NCBI RefSeq assembly: GCF_002778315.1
Contig: NZ_NESA01000001.1
Coordinates: 186,001 to 250,000 of the forward strand
Direction: 5' to 3'
DNA length: 64,000 bases
From: Limnohabitans sp. JirII-31
GTDB taxonomy: Bacteria; Pseudomonadota; Gammaproteobacteria; Burkholderiales; Burkholderiaceae_C
This document shows positions 25,592 to 33,935 of the stretch, in pieces. The position numbers and the translations under genes were made by a program. The first letter of the stretch is position 1. Every line of letters begins with the position of its first letter. Under the pieces are notes generated by a model that did no database searches, had not been told where the DNA came from, and saw nothing but the letters and a program-made list of their open reading frames with translations.

Positions 25592-26884
25592 TCAGTGCTG
25601 GAGTTGCGCCAGCGCTTTGGTGAAGAAGTCGGGGCTGCCAAAGTTGCCCGACTTGAGCGTGAGGTGCACGGGGCCGACGGGCGTGTGTGCGTGGCACCAG
25701 GGCACGCCCGGGTCGATTTGCGGGCCAATGTGCAGTTGCGTGATGTCCAGGGCTTGCACGCAAGCGCCCGAGGTTTCGCCACCGGCCACCACCCATTGGC
25801 GAACGCCCAGAGCGAGCAGGCCACGTGTTATGTCGGCCAGGGTGTGTTCCACCAGCGCACCCGCCGCATCCACACCCAGTTGCGCTTGCACGGCTTTGAC
25901 GGCTTCAGGCTCTGCCGTGGCATACACCAGCACCGGGCCTGAGGCCAAGTGGGGCGCGGCCCAGGCGCAGACCTGCGCCACCACCTTGGCTGCTGCCTCG
26001 GGGCTGCGTGCCAGCACCAAGGGGTCGAGAGCAAACGCGGGACGACCGCTGGCGATGAAATGCGCCACTTGGCCACGCGTGGCTGTGGAGCAACTGCCCG
26101 AGACGATGGCCTGCGCACCACGGGCGGGTGGCAACTGGCTGGCGCTGGGGTTGGCGCTCAAGCCAAAGTTAGCGGGCAATCCAATGGCCACCCCTGAACC
26201 GGCGGTGACCAAGGGCAGGTGTTTCAAGGCTGGCCCCAAGCGCAGCAGGTCGTCGTTGCTGACGGCGTCTACCACTGCCAGACGCACGCCTTGGGCTTGC
26301 AGTTCGGCCATGCGTGCAAGCACCGCCTGCGCGCCTTGCGCCACGCAGCGGTGGTCGATCAGGCCCACTTTGCCTTGTGACTGCGCTTGCAGCACGCGCA
26401 CCAGGTTGGCGTCGTGCATGGGGGTGAGCGGGTGGTGTTGCATGCCCGACTCGTTGAGCAGCACATCGCCCACAAACAAATAACCTTTGAACACGGTGCG
26501 CCCGTTGTCGGGGAAGGCCGGTGTGGCAATGGTGAAGTCGGTGTTCAGTGCGGCCATCAAGGCCTCGGTCACGGGGCCAATATTGCCCTCGGCGGTGCTG
26601 TCAAAGGTGGAGCAGTATTTGAAATAAATCTGCTCGGCCCCCTGGGCTTGCAGCCAGTGCAAGGCGTCGAGCGATTGCGCAATGGCCTGTGCAGCCGGGA
26701 TGGTGCGTGATTTGAGCGCCACCACCACCGCGTCCACCTCGGCGCCTAACTCGGCGTTCAATGGCTCGGTGGGCACACCGATGGTTTGCACCACGCGCAT
26801 GCCAGCGCGCACCAGGTTGTTGGCCAGGTCGGTGGCACCCGTGAAGTCGTCGGCAATGCAGCCTAGGCGGATGGGATGGGTCAT
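25592..26884 (-). CDS. otnK: 3-oxo-tetronate kinase (four-carbon acid sugar kinase, DUF1537)
   Basis: A 430-residue kinase. The N-terminal sugar-binding domain begins G-C-I-A-D-D-F-T-G-A-T-D near residue 9 and the C-terminal nucleotide-binding domain contains V-A-G-G-E-T-S-G-A near 368, both signatures of this family. It phosphorylates 3-oxo-tetronate at C4 with ATP. It starts 13 bp after the TRAP large permease gene and is followed after 7 bp by otnC, so kinase and decarboxylase are tightly linked. Confidence 0.88.
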   Translation of the reverse strand: MTHPIRLGCIADDFTGATDLANNLVRAGMRVVQTIGVPTEPLNAELGAEVDAVVVALKSRTIPAAQAIAQSLDALHWLQAQGAEQIYFKYCSTFDSTAEGNIGPVTEALMAALNTDFTIATPAFPDNGRTVFKGYLFVGDVLLNESGMQHHPLTPMHDANLVRVLQAQSQGKVGLIDHRCVAQGAQAVLARMAELQAQGVRLAVVDAVSNDDLLRLGPALKHLPLVTAGSGVAIGLPANFGLSANPSASQLPPARGAQAIVSGSCSTATRGQVAHFIASGRPAFALDPLVLARSPEAAAKVVAQVCAWAAPHLASGPVLVYATAEPEAVKAVQAQLGVDAAGALVEHTLADITRGLLALGVRQWVVAGGETSGACVQALDITQLHIGPQIDPGVPWCHAHTPVGPVHLTLKSGNFGSPDFFTKALAQLQH

Positions 26885-26897
26885 AGGGCCTCGCGCT

Positions 26898-28190
26898 TTA
26901 CTTGAAGCCCATCACATGGGGCAGCCAGTTGCTGAGCGCTGGCACAAAAGTCAGCACCACCAGCACCGCACCATGGGCCCACAAGAAGGGGGTGAGTTCA
27001 CGTGTCAAGTCAGACAAAGGCACGCGTGACACGTTGGAGGTGACAAACAGCAAACCGCCCACTGGGGGTGTGATCATGCCCAACGTCAAGTTGTAGATCA
27101 CCACCATGGCAAAGTGGATCGGGTCGATGCCCACTTTGGCCGCCACAGGAGCCAGGATGGGCACCAGCACCATCACGCCCGGCAAGGGTTCGATGAAGAT
27201 GCCAAACAGCAGTAAGAACACGTTGATGACGATCAAGAACGTCCAAGCGTTCAGGTGCATATCGGCAATCCAACCGGCCACGATTTGCGGCACACCTTCA
27301 ATGGTGAGCACCCAAGCAAACGAGGCCGACATGCCAATGATGAGCAGCACCGAAGCGGTCAAGAGTGCCGAGCGCGACAAGATGTCGGGCACAGCTTTCC
27401 ATTCGAGCGTGCGATAGACGTACTTGCCGCACAAGAGTGCATAGAACACCGCCACGACCGAGGCCTCGGTGGGGGTGAACCAACCGGCACGCATGCCGCC
27501 CAAGATGATGACTGGCAGCAAGATGGCGGGCATGGCCTTCCATGTGGTTTGCCACATTTCGCTGCGCGTGGGAAATTCGTTGTCGCCTTTGTAGTTGCGT
27601 TGCTTGGAGACATACCAGTTCACTGCACACATGGCCACGGCAATCAACACACCCGGAATCAAACCCGCCACAAACAAGGCGCCGACTGAGACGTTGTCGT
27701 CGGCCAAGGCGTAGATGATCATGATGATCGAGGGGGGAATGATGGGACCCACGATGGCGGTGGATGCGGTGAGTGCGGCTGCATAGGCACGGCCATAACC
27801 GGCCTTGTCCATCATGCGAATCAGCATGGAGCCTGGGCCTGCGGCGTCGGCCAATGCCGAGCCCGAAATGCCTGAGAAGAAAGTGAGCGAGACCACGTTG
27901 GTGTAGCCCAGGCCACCGCGTTTGTGGCCAACGAACTGGCCCGCAAATTTGAGCAGCACCTCGGTGAGCGAGCCGCCGCTCATCAACTCAGCCGCCAAGA
28001 TGAAGAACGGCACCGCCATGAGTGGGAAGCTGTCGATGCCCGTGAAGGTTTCTTTCAGCAACACAATGAGTGGAAAGTTGCCCGACACCAGCAGTGCGGT
28101 GACGGTGGACAGACCCAGGGCAAAAGCCACCGGCACGCCGATGGCCAGGTAGATACAGGCCGAAATGAGGAGGATGACACTGGCATTCAT
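26898..28190 (-). CDS. dctM: TRAP transporter large permease (DctM)
   Basis: A 430-residue inner-membrane protein with about 12 hydrophobic segments, the DctM family size. Segments such as G-N-F-P-L-I-V-L, M-S-G-G-S-L-T-E-V-L-L and A-A-G-P-G-S-M-L-I-R are typical. It drives sodium-coupled import of organic acids together with the small permease (4-bp overlap) and the receptor at 28810. Placement immediately before otnK indicates a four-carbon sugar acid such as threonate as the substrate. Confidence 0.9.
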   Translation of the reverse strand: MNASVILLISACIYLAIGVPVAFALGLSTVTALLVSGNFPLIVLLKETFTGIDSFPLMAVPFFILAAELMSGGSLTEVLLKFAGQFVGHKRGGLGYTNVVSLTFFSGISGSALADAAGPGSMLIRMMDKAGYGRAYAAALTASTAIVGPIIPPSIIMIIYALADDNVSVGALFVAGLIPGVLIAVAMCAVNWYVSKQRNYKGDNEFPTRSEMWQTTWKAMPAILLPVIILGGMRAGWFTPTEASVVAVFYALLCGKYVYRTLEWKAVPDILSRSALLTASVLLIIGMSASFAWVLTIEGVPQIVAGWIADMHLNAWTFLIVINVFLLLFGIFIEPLPGVMVLVPILAPVAAKVGIDPIHFAMVVIYNLTLGMITPPVGGLLFVTSNVSRVPLSDLTRELTPFLWAHGAVLVVLTFVPALSNWLPHVMGFK

Positions 28191-28699
28191 AGGGAGGCAC
28201 TCGCGGTAGCGTCGAAGTGGGCGTCTGAGGCGAACTGGCGATCGATCACGTAGTCACGCACGATCAACAGCCAGTGGATCAAAGTCATGGCCATGCCAAT
28301 GGGCAAGGCCGCGTAAATGTAGGCAAACGAAATTTGCGTGGCGGGGGTTTGTTGGTATTGGGTGCGATCCATGTATTCCAGGCCGAACCAGATGCAAAAC
28401 ACAAACAAGCCGGTGAGCAACAAGGCAATCACCACACGCAAGGCGATGGCCAAGGGGCGTGGCAAGCTGTCTTGCAAGTTTTCTACCGCGATGTGACCGC
28501 CGTAGCGCAGCACCGGACCGCAGCCAATGAAGGTGAGCCAGATCATCATGTGGCGAGCCACTTCTTCGGCCCACTCAATGGATTGGCTGGTGGTGTAGCG
28601 CAGCACCACGTTGGCAAAGATGATGACCGACATCACCGCCAGCATGACGATGAGCATCCATCGGTTGGTGGCTAAAAAATAACGTTCAAAAGTTTTCAT
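28187..28699 (-). CDS. dctQ: TRAP transporter small permease (DctQ)
   Basis: A 170-residue four-helix membrane protein; hydrophobic segments lie at about 14-34, 50-65, 85-108 and 130-150. The S-I-E-W-A-E-E-V-A-R motif near residue 38 is typical of DctQ. It overlaps dctM by 4 bp. The receptor gene upstream is separated from it by a strong hairpin followed by a T-run (28735-28776), a common arrangement that lets the receptor be made in excess. Confidence 0.88.
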   Translation of the reverse strand: MKTFERYFLATNRWMLIVMLAVMSVIIFANVVLRYTTSQSIEWAEEVARHMMIWLTFIGCGPVLRYGGHIAVENLQDSLPRPLAIALRVVIALLLTGLFVFCIWFGLEYMDRTQYQQTPATQISFAYIYAALPIGMAMTLIHWLLIVRDYVIDRQFASDAHFDATASASL

Positions 28700-28734
28700 G
28701 GCAGCGGTGGGTGGGTGCGATTGAAAGGACCATC

Positions 28735-28776
28735 AAAAAAGCGGGAGGTGAAGTGCCAGGCACTTCGCGCCCCCGC
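28735..28776 (-). terminator. Intercistronic intrinsic terminator-like hairpin between dctP and dctQM
   Basis: Read on the minus strand, an inner 8-bp stem (GAAGTGCC / GGCACTTC, one-base loop) is extended by an outer GCGGG / CCCGC stem with an internal loop and ends directly in six T residues. This is a textbook Rho-independent terminator. It lies inside an operon, after the receptor gene and before dctQ, so it probably terminates part of the transcripts or protects the 3' end of the dctP mRNA. Confidence 0.8.
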
Positions 28777-28809
28777 CTGAGCCTTGGACCTCGTGTGAGG
28801 CCTGAGGAC

Positions 28810-29790
28810 TTATTTGACGTCTTGGATTTTGCGGATATTGTCTGCGCCAAACTCTTTCGAGTATTCGGCGTACACCGTGCGCAGCGAGTTGCGGAAGGCT
28901 GGGCCGTCGACTTTGCGCACCACGGTCATGCCTTCTTTTTCCAGCTGGGCGATGCCGCTGGCTTCGTCGTCATTGACCTTTTTACGCTGGGCAATGGTGG
29001 CGCTCTTGGCGGCTGCGTAGAACACTTTTTTGTCGGCATCGCTGAGTTTGTTCATCACGCGCGGCGAGGTGATCAACAAGGCCGGTGAGTACACGTGACC
29101 GGTGAGCGACAAATGCTTTTGCACTTGCGAGAACTTGGAAGCCAAGATCACGGGGATGGGGTTTTCTTGACCGTCCACGGTGCCTTGTTGCAGCGCGCCA
29201 AACACTTCAGGGAAGGCCATGGGGGTGGGCTGAATGCCAAAGGCACGGTAGCCGTCCATATGGACCTTGTTTTCCATGGTGCGCATCTTCAGGCCCGAGG
29301 CATCTTCGGGCTTGACGATGGCGCGCTTGTTGTTGGTCATGTGACGGAAACCGTTCTCGGTCCACGACAGGGCAATCAGGCCTTTGGCGGGGAACTTGGT
29401 GAGGATTTCTTGGCCGATGGGGCCGTCCAAGGTGTGGCGGGCGTGGTCGTAGTCACGAAACAGGAAAGGAATGTCCACGATTTTGACTTCGGGCACAAAG
29501 TTACCAACGGGGCCGGTGGATGTGTTCACAAAATCGAGCGTGCCCAGTTGCACGGCTTCGATCATTTCGCGCTCACCGCCCAAGGCACTGCTGGGGAACT
29601 GTTGGCATTTGTAGCGGCCTTGCGTGCCTTTTTCAATCTCGTCGCAAAACACGGTGCTGCCCACGCCATAGTGCGAGGCTTGCGTGGTGGGGTAACCGAT
29701 TTTCAGCACGGTTTGTGCTTGGACGCCGGTGGCGGCCAGCAGGCCCACGAGCAGGGTGCTCAAGGCAGTTGTTTTGAGTCGAGTGGTCAT
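28810..29790 (-). CDS. dctP: TRAP transporter substrate-binding protein (DctP)
   Basis: A 326-residue periplasmic receptor with signal peptide (L-S-T-L-L-V-G-L-L-A-A-T-G-V-Q-A). Family features include the P-T-T-Q-A-S-H-Y near residue 34 and the carboxylate-binding arginine in L-K-M-R-T-M near 165, followed by A-L-Q-Q-G-T-V-D-G-Q-E-N-P near 200. It captures a carboxylate for DctQM. From the operon the ligand is expected to be L-threonate or a related C4 sugar acid. Confidence 0.88.
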   Translation of the reverse strand: MTTRLKTTALSTLLVGLLAATGVQAQTVLKIGYPTTQASHYGVGSTVFCDEIEKGTQGRYKCQQFPSSALGGEREMIEAVQLGTLDFVNTSTGPVGNFVPEVKIVDIPFLFRDYDHARHTLDGPIGQEILTKFPAKGLIALSWTENGFRHMTNNKRAIVKPEDASGLKMRTMENKVHMDGYRAFGIQPTPMAFPEVFGALQQGTVDGQENPIPVILASKFSQVQKHLSLTGHVYSPALLITSPRVMNKLSDADKKVFYAAAKSATIAQRKKVNDDEASGIAQLEKEGMTVVRKVDGPAFRNSLRTVYAEYSKEFGADNIRKIQDVK

Positions 29791-29833
29791 TCAAAGGTCT
29801 CCTGTAGAAATTGTTGGAATTATCGCCAAGCAC

Positions 29834-30739
29834 TCACATGGCATGGCTAGTGGTTTTCGCGTGCGCTTGCAAAAAGTCAAGAATGGCGCGTGCCACGGCA
29901 TAAGGGGCTTCACGTTGCGGGAAGTGACCCACACCATCGATCACCTGACGTTGGTAGGGGCCGCTGAAGAAATGTTCTTTGCCCGCCGAACCCGCAGGGA
30001 TGTTGCAACTGTCGGCGCCGCCGTGCAACACCAAGGTGGGCAGTGACAGCACCGGGGCGGGGTTGAGGGCGGCGTCGTCGGCTGCGTACTCGGGGTCGCC
30101 CGGGGCATGGCCCCAGCGGTGGCGGTAGGAGTGCAGCACGATCTCGGGCCAGTCGGCGTTGTCAAACGCATCGGCGGTGGCTTCAAACTCTGCTGCCTTG
30201 TACCAGCCCTCGGGGGCCCAGGTGTCCCACATCATTTGGGTGAAACGACGGCGCTCATGGTGCACGCTGTCTGCGCCGCGTGGGGTGGCCATGTACCAGT
30301 GGTACCAGTAGTTGCGGGCTTGCTCCAGGCTGATCGTTTGGTCTGGGCTGTTGGTGCCATAGCCCACCGACATCATCACCAAATGGCTGGCGATGCCGGG
30401 TTCTAGGCCGCAGGCATTGGCCGCAGCACGTGCCCCCCAATCGTGTCCGGCCAGCACGGGTTGTTGCAAATCCAAGGCTTGCACCAGTTCCACCAAGTCA
30501 CGGCCCAAGGCGGCGAGTTGGCCGGTGCGCGGTGTGTCGGGTTTTAAAAATGTGGTGGGCGAAAAACCGCGCAGCGCAGGCACGATGACGCGGTAGCCTG
30601 CGGCGGCCAGCTCGGGCGCCACCTCAGCCCAGCAGCGCGTGCTGTCGGGCCAACCGTGTAGCAAGACGATGGCGTGTTCGCCTTGCGGGTTCCACTCGTC
30701 GTAGGCCACGCGCAAGACGGAGGTGTCGACGGTTTTCAT
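29834..30739 (-). CDS. Alpha/beta hydrolase, epoxide-hydrolase/haloalkane-dehalogenase-like
   Basis: A 301-residue alpha/beta hydrolase. The oxyanion H-G-W-P-D-S is near residue 28, the nucleophile is an Asp in G-H-D-W-G-A near 102, and the catalytic His is in G-V-G-H-F-P near 275. An Asp nucleophile separates it from serine esterases and points to epoxide hydrolases or dehalogenases. The 4-bp overlap with the LtnD gene shows it is part of the threonate operon. Its role there is not obvious; a lactone, epoxide or halogenated C4 acid could be the substrate. Confidence 0.82.
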   Translation of the reverse strand: MKTVDTSVLRVAYDEWNPQGEHAIVLLHGWPDSTRCWAEVAPELAAAGYRVIVPALRGFSPTTFLKPDTPRTGQLAALGRDLVELVQALDLQQPVLAGHDWGARAAANACGLEPGIASHLVMMSVGYGTNSPDQTISLEQARNYWYHWYMATPRGADSVHHERRRFTQMMWDTWAPEGWYKAAEFEATADAFDNADWPEIVLHSYRHRWGHAPGDPEYAADDAALNPAPVLSLPTLVLHGGADSCNIPAGSAGKEHFFSGPYQRQVIDGVGHFPQREAPYAVARAILDFLQAHAKTTSHAM

Positions 30740-31647
30740 GACTTGGGGGGCAACTCGATGCCCGGAAAGATTTTGATCACGGCGCTGTCGTCTTCGCGCG
30801 CAAAGCCGGCGGTGGAGGCTTGCATGAACATTTGGTGCGCAGTGCTCGAGAGTGGCAAGGGGAACTTGCTGGCGCGCGCCATGTCGAGCACCAGGCCTAA
30901 GTCTTTGACGAAGATGTCCACCGCAGACAAGGGGGTGTAGTCGCCCGCCAGCACATGGGCCATGCGGTTTTCAAACATCCAGCTATTGCCCGCGCTGTGG
31001 GTGATCACCTCGTACAAGGCGTCGGGGGCTACGCCCTCGCGTAAGCCCAGTGCCATGGCTTCGGCGGCGGCGGCTATGTGCACGCCGGCCAACAACTGGT
31101 TGATGATTTTGACTTTGCTGCCCGCGCCCGCGCTGTCGCCGAGCTTGTAGACCTTGGCCGCCATGGCGTGCAGTAAGACCTCGCATTTGGCATAGGCCTC
31201 AGGTTTTGCGGCGGTCATCATGGTCATCTCGCCGCTGGCAGCTTTGGCCGCACCGCCGGAGATGGGCGCGTCGACATACATCAGGCCAAGTTGTTCCAAG
31301 CGCACTTCCATGGCCACCGACCAATTGGGGTCGACGGTGGAGCACATCACAAACACGCTGCCCGGCTTCATGGCGTGCGCACACCCCATGCCGTTGGCGT
31401 CTTTGCCAAACAGCACTTCTTCGGTTTGTGCGGCATTGACCACCACCGAGATCACCACATCGCAAGCGGCACCCAACTCGGCCAGCGATTCGCAGGCCAC
31501 GCCGCCTTCGCGCACAAAGGCCTGGGCCACATCAGGGCGCACGTCGAACACATACAAGGGGTGACCGGCACGACGCAAGGACGCGGCCATGCCACTGCCC
31601 ATGGCGCCTAGGCCAACAAGACCGACTGTGAGAGCTGTGGTTTGCAT
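30736..31647 (-). CDS. ltnD: L-threonate dehydrogenase (3-hydroxyisobutyrate dehydrogenase family)
   Basis: A 303-residue beta-hydroxyacid dehydrogenase. The NAD-binding G-L-G-A-M-G-S-G-M near residue 12, the substrate-binding D-A-P-I-S-G-G near 127 and the catalytic Lys in S-K-V-K-I-I-N-Q near 179 are visible. The I-I-N-Q-L-L-A-G-V-H variant is the one found in LtnD. It oxidises L-threonate to 2-oxo-tetronate, the substrate of OtnI. It begins the catabolic operon, with a GntR-type operator 27-37 bp upstream of its start codon and no clear ribosome binding site. Confidence 0.85.
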   Translation of the reverse strand: MQTTALTVGLVGLGAMGSGMAASLRRAGHPLYVFDVRPDVAQAFVREGGVACESLAELGAACDVVISVVVNAAQTEEVLFGKDANGMGCAHAMKPGSVFVMCSTVDPNWSVAMEVRLEQLGLMYVDAPISGGAAKAASGEMTMMTAAKPEAYAKCEVLLHAMAAKVYKLGDSAGAGSKVKIINQLLAGVHIAAAAEAMALGLREGVAPDALYEVITHSAGNSWMFENRMAHVLAGDYTPLSAVDIFVKDLGLVLDMARASKFPLPLSSTAHQMFMQASTAGFAREDDSAVIKIFPGIELPPKS

Positions 31648-31673
31648 GGTGTATTTTTAAAAAATTCGTGTGA

Positions 31674-31684
31674 TTGTCATACAA
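31674..31684 (-). promoter_or_regulatory. GntR/FCD-type operator upstream of ltnD
   Basis: The 11-mer TTGTCATACAA is an inverted repeat and fits the T-N-G-T-N3-A-C-N-A consensus known for FadR/FCD regulators exactly. It lies in the 71-bp gap between the GntR gene (31719) and ltnD, just after a TTGAAA that could be the -35 element on the minus strand. Binding here would block transcription of the threonate operon; the adjacent GntR protein is the obvious ligand-responsive repressor. Confidence 0.6.
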
Positions 31685-31718
31685 ATTTCAAGCGACCCGG
31701 AGGACTCAAAAGAGGGGT

Positions 31719-32504
31719 TTACCCTGAGACTTTTTTCACCAAGGGCAGGGCGAGCACGCCGCCTTCTTGTGTCCAAAAACTGGGGTCGGCTTGCTGAATG
31801 CGCTTGGCTGCATTTTTCATGTGCAGCGTGGCCGCACGCTGCGCTTGTTTGCTGTCGCCGTTTTGGATGGCTTGCACGATGGCGTGGTGCTCGTTGCGCA
31901 CGGCGTTGGCAAAGTCACTGCGGCGTGCTTCGTTGGCGCGCGTCACGCGAGTGCCTTCGCGCAAAAACTGAGACAGGTAGTCCAGCGTGCTGATGAGAAA
32001 CGGGTTGCCCGCTGCTTTGGCAATGGCGCGGTGAAACTTCACGTCCTCCTCGGCACCGTCGTGGCCACGGGCGACCGCTTTGTCGAGCGAGTCGAGGGCT
32101 TTTTGAATCTCGCGCACGTCTTTGTCGGTTCTCTTGGCAGCAGCCAATGCAGCGCATTCGGCTTCCAAGGCTCGGCGTACCTCCACGATTTGAATCACGG
32201 CCTCACGCGAGGCCGCGTGCTTGGCATCGAAGTTCAGGGGTTGAAACACCGGGTGTGCGTTGACATAAATACCGCTGCCTTGGAGCGACTCGATGAGGCC
32301 AATCGATTTGAGCCGTGACAAGGCTTCGCGCACCACGGTGCGGCTGACTTGAAACTGTTCCACCAACTTGGCTTCGGTGGGCAGCTTGTCGCCGGGTTTG
32401 AGGTGTCCTTGCTGAATCGCCGCAGCCAACCGTTCTGCGACTTGCACAGACAGACGGTCGGCGGAGGCGATGGGTGTGAACACAGCCGTCACACGCTTCA
32501 GCAT
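31719..32504 (-). CDS. GntR-family (FadR/FCD subfamily) transcriptional regulator
   Basis: A 261-residue regulator. The winged helix spans about residues 20-85 (L-P-T-E-A-K-L-V-E-Q-F-x-V-S-R-T-V-V-R-E-A-L-x-x-L) and the all-helical FCD effector domain about 95-235, where Asp/His residues usually bind a metal and a carboxylate. It overlaps the PrpD-family gene by 7 bp and precedes ltnD. Most likely it represses the threonate genes and is released by a C4 acid, but control of the prpD gene is also possible. Confidence 0.85.
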   Translation of the reverse strand: MLKRVTAVFTPIASADRLSVQVAERLAAAIQQGHLKPGDKLPTEAKLVEQFQVSRTVVREALSRLKSIGLIESLQGSGIYVNAHPVFQPLNFDAKHAASREAVIQIVEVRRALEAECAALAAAKRTDKDVREIQKALDSLDKAVARGHDGAEEDVKFHRAIAKAAGNPFLISTLDYLSQFLREGTRVTRANEARRSDFANAVRNEHHAIVQAIQNGDSKQAQRAATLHMKNAAKRIQQADPSFWTQEGGVLALPLVKKVSG

Positions 32505-33868
32505 GTGGCCAAAGCAGCCAAACCACGCAGGTCGGAGGCTTGGCCGAGGTTCCAGCAGGCTTGGATCAGCGCATTGGTTTTCTCGGCGCCAATCACGGCG
32601 TCGCTCATGCCATGGAATTTGGCTTCCAGAGCCTGGTCGCTCATGGGGCGTTGCACCGAGCCGATGGCGTGTTCGACAAACACATGGACTTTGCGGCCGT
32701 CTTTGAGGAAGGCGGTGACGTCGGCGCTTTCTTCGCGAATGCTGTTGTCCACCGTGGCTTGCACTTTGTTGCGCAAGGCCACCACGTCGGCGCGGGTGAC
32801 GATGTGGTCGTCAAACTCTTCTTCGGCCGCACGGCCAAAAATCAAACCGGCGGCACAGCCGTGGTAGACGCTGAATTTGCCTTGCAGGCCGTCTTTGGGT
32901 TCTTTCTTGCCCGTGAGTTCGAGCACCAGCGAATGCACGCGCAACTCGATGCGTTCCACGTCGTCAGCGTTGACGCCTTGTTCGCGCAGTTGCACGCAGG
33001 CGTCGATGCTGGGGTGGATCACGATGCCGCAGGCAAAGGGCTTGTAGGTGTTGAAGCTGATTTCAAAGCGCTCACCGAGTTCGTGGGTGACTTCGTTCCA
33101 GTCGTACTTGGTGGAGACCACTTGGGCCCAGCCACGCGGGGCTTCCAGGGCTTTGGGGCTGGCGGTGAAGCCTTGTTTGGCCAGCAGGGCCGACATCAAA
33201 CCTGCGCGGGCGGCGGCACCAGGGTGGAAGGGTTTGGTCATGGTGCCAAACTGTTCGCGCAAGCCCACGGGCTGCGAAGCCGCAATGCCCAGCGCCATGG
33301 CGGTTTGCTCTGTGTTGAGTTTGAGCAAGCGTGCGCAGGCTGCGGCCGATCCCAACATGCCGGTGGTGCCGGTGATGTGCCAGCCACGGTCGTAGTGTTC
33401 AGGGTAGACGGTGTTGCCCATGCGGCAAGCCACGTCGATGCCGAGCACCAAAGCGTCAATCACCTCACGGCCGCTAGAGCCCAGGTGCTCGGCCAAAGGC
33501 AGCAACGCCGAGGCCACGGGGCCGGCGGGGTGGATGATGGTTTTGAGGTGGGTGTCGTCAAAGTCAAAGGTGTGCGAGGTGATGCCGTTGATCAAGGCTG
33601 CGCTGCCAATGTCGACACGTTCTTTGCGCCCAGCGATGCAGGCTTGGGGTGCGGGTTCCAGCATTTGCACGGCGGCCAGTGCAGCGCGTGCGGCGGCGTG
33701 GTCGGCGGCACCGACGGCGCAACCGAGCCAGTTCAGAAAAGTGCGATGGGCTTCGTGGTCAACCGCATCGCTCCAGCCTTTGGAGGGATGGGTGGCAACG
33801 TATTTGGCCAAAATTTGGGTGACGGGAGGGGCGTTGTGGTCGGCTGCGACGGTGGTGTTGATGGCCAT
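32498..33868 (-). CDS. MmgE/PrpD family protein
   Basis: A 456-residue protein of the MmgE/PrpD family, which includes 2-methylcitrate dehydratase and cis-aconitate decarboxylase. Family features are N-G-I-T-S-H-T-F-D-F-D-D-T-H near residue 95, H-P-G-A-A-A-R-A-G near 228 and Y-K-P-F-A-C-G near 289. Many paralogues in Burkholderiales sit next to Bug receptors and act on unknown di- or tricarboxylic acids. It overlaps the GntR regulator and lies 67 bp after a Bug receptor gene, so it may start or end a separate small operon. The reaction is not assigned. Confidence 0.82.
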   Translation of the reverse strand: MAINTTVAADHNAPPVTQILAKYVATHPSKGWSDAVDHEAHRTFLNWLGCAVGAADHAAARAALAAVQMLEPAPQACIAGRKERVDIGSAALINGITSHTFDFDDTHLKTIIHPAGPVASALLPLAEHLGSSGREVIDALVLGIDVACRMGNTVYPEHYDRGWHITGTTGMLGSAAACARLLKLNTEQTAMALGIAASQPVGLREQFGTMTKPFHPGAAARAGLMSALLAKQGFTASPKALEAPRGWAQVVSTKYDWNEVTHELGERFEISFNTYKPFACGIVIHPSIDACVQLREQGVNADDVERIELRVHSLVLELTGKKEPKDGLQGKFSVYHGCAAGLIFGRAAEEEFDDHIVTRADVVALRNKVQATVDNSIREESADVTAFLKDGRKVHVFVEHAIGSVQRPMSDQALEAKFHGMSDAVIGAEKTNALIQACWNLGQASDLRGLAALATC

Positions 33869-33935
33869 ACAAGTCTGAGTCAGTGGTGGGTGAAAAGGTT
33901 AAAAAAAATCGGGTGAGTGTAAGAGCGCGCGTGGG

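Noticed and set aside
32540..33916. 458-codon plus-strand frame opposite the PrpD gene
   Set aside because: Gly/Val/His-rich shadow of MmgE/PrpD without a ribosome binding site or recognisable family.
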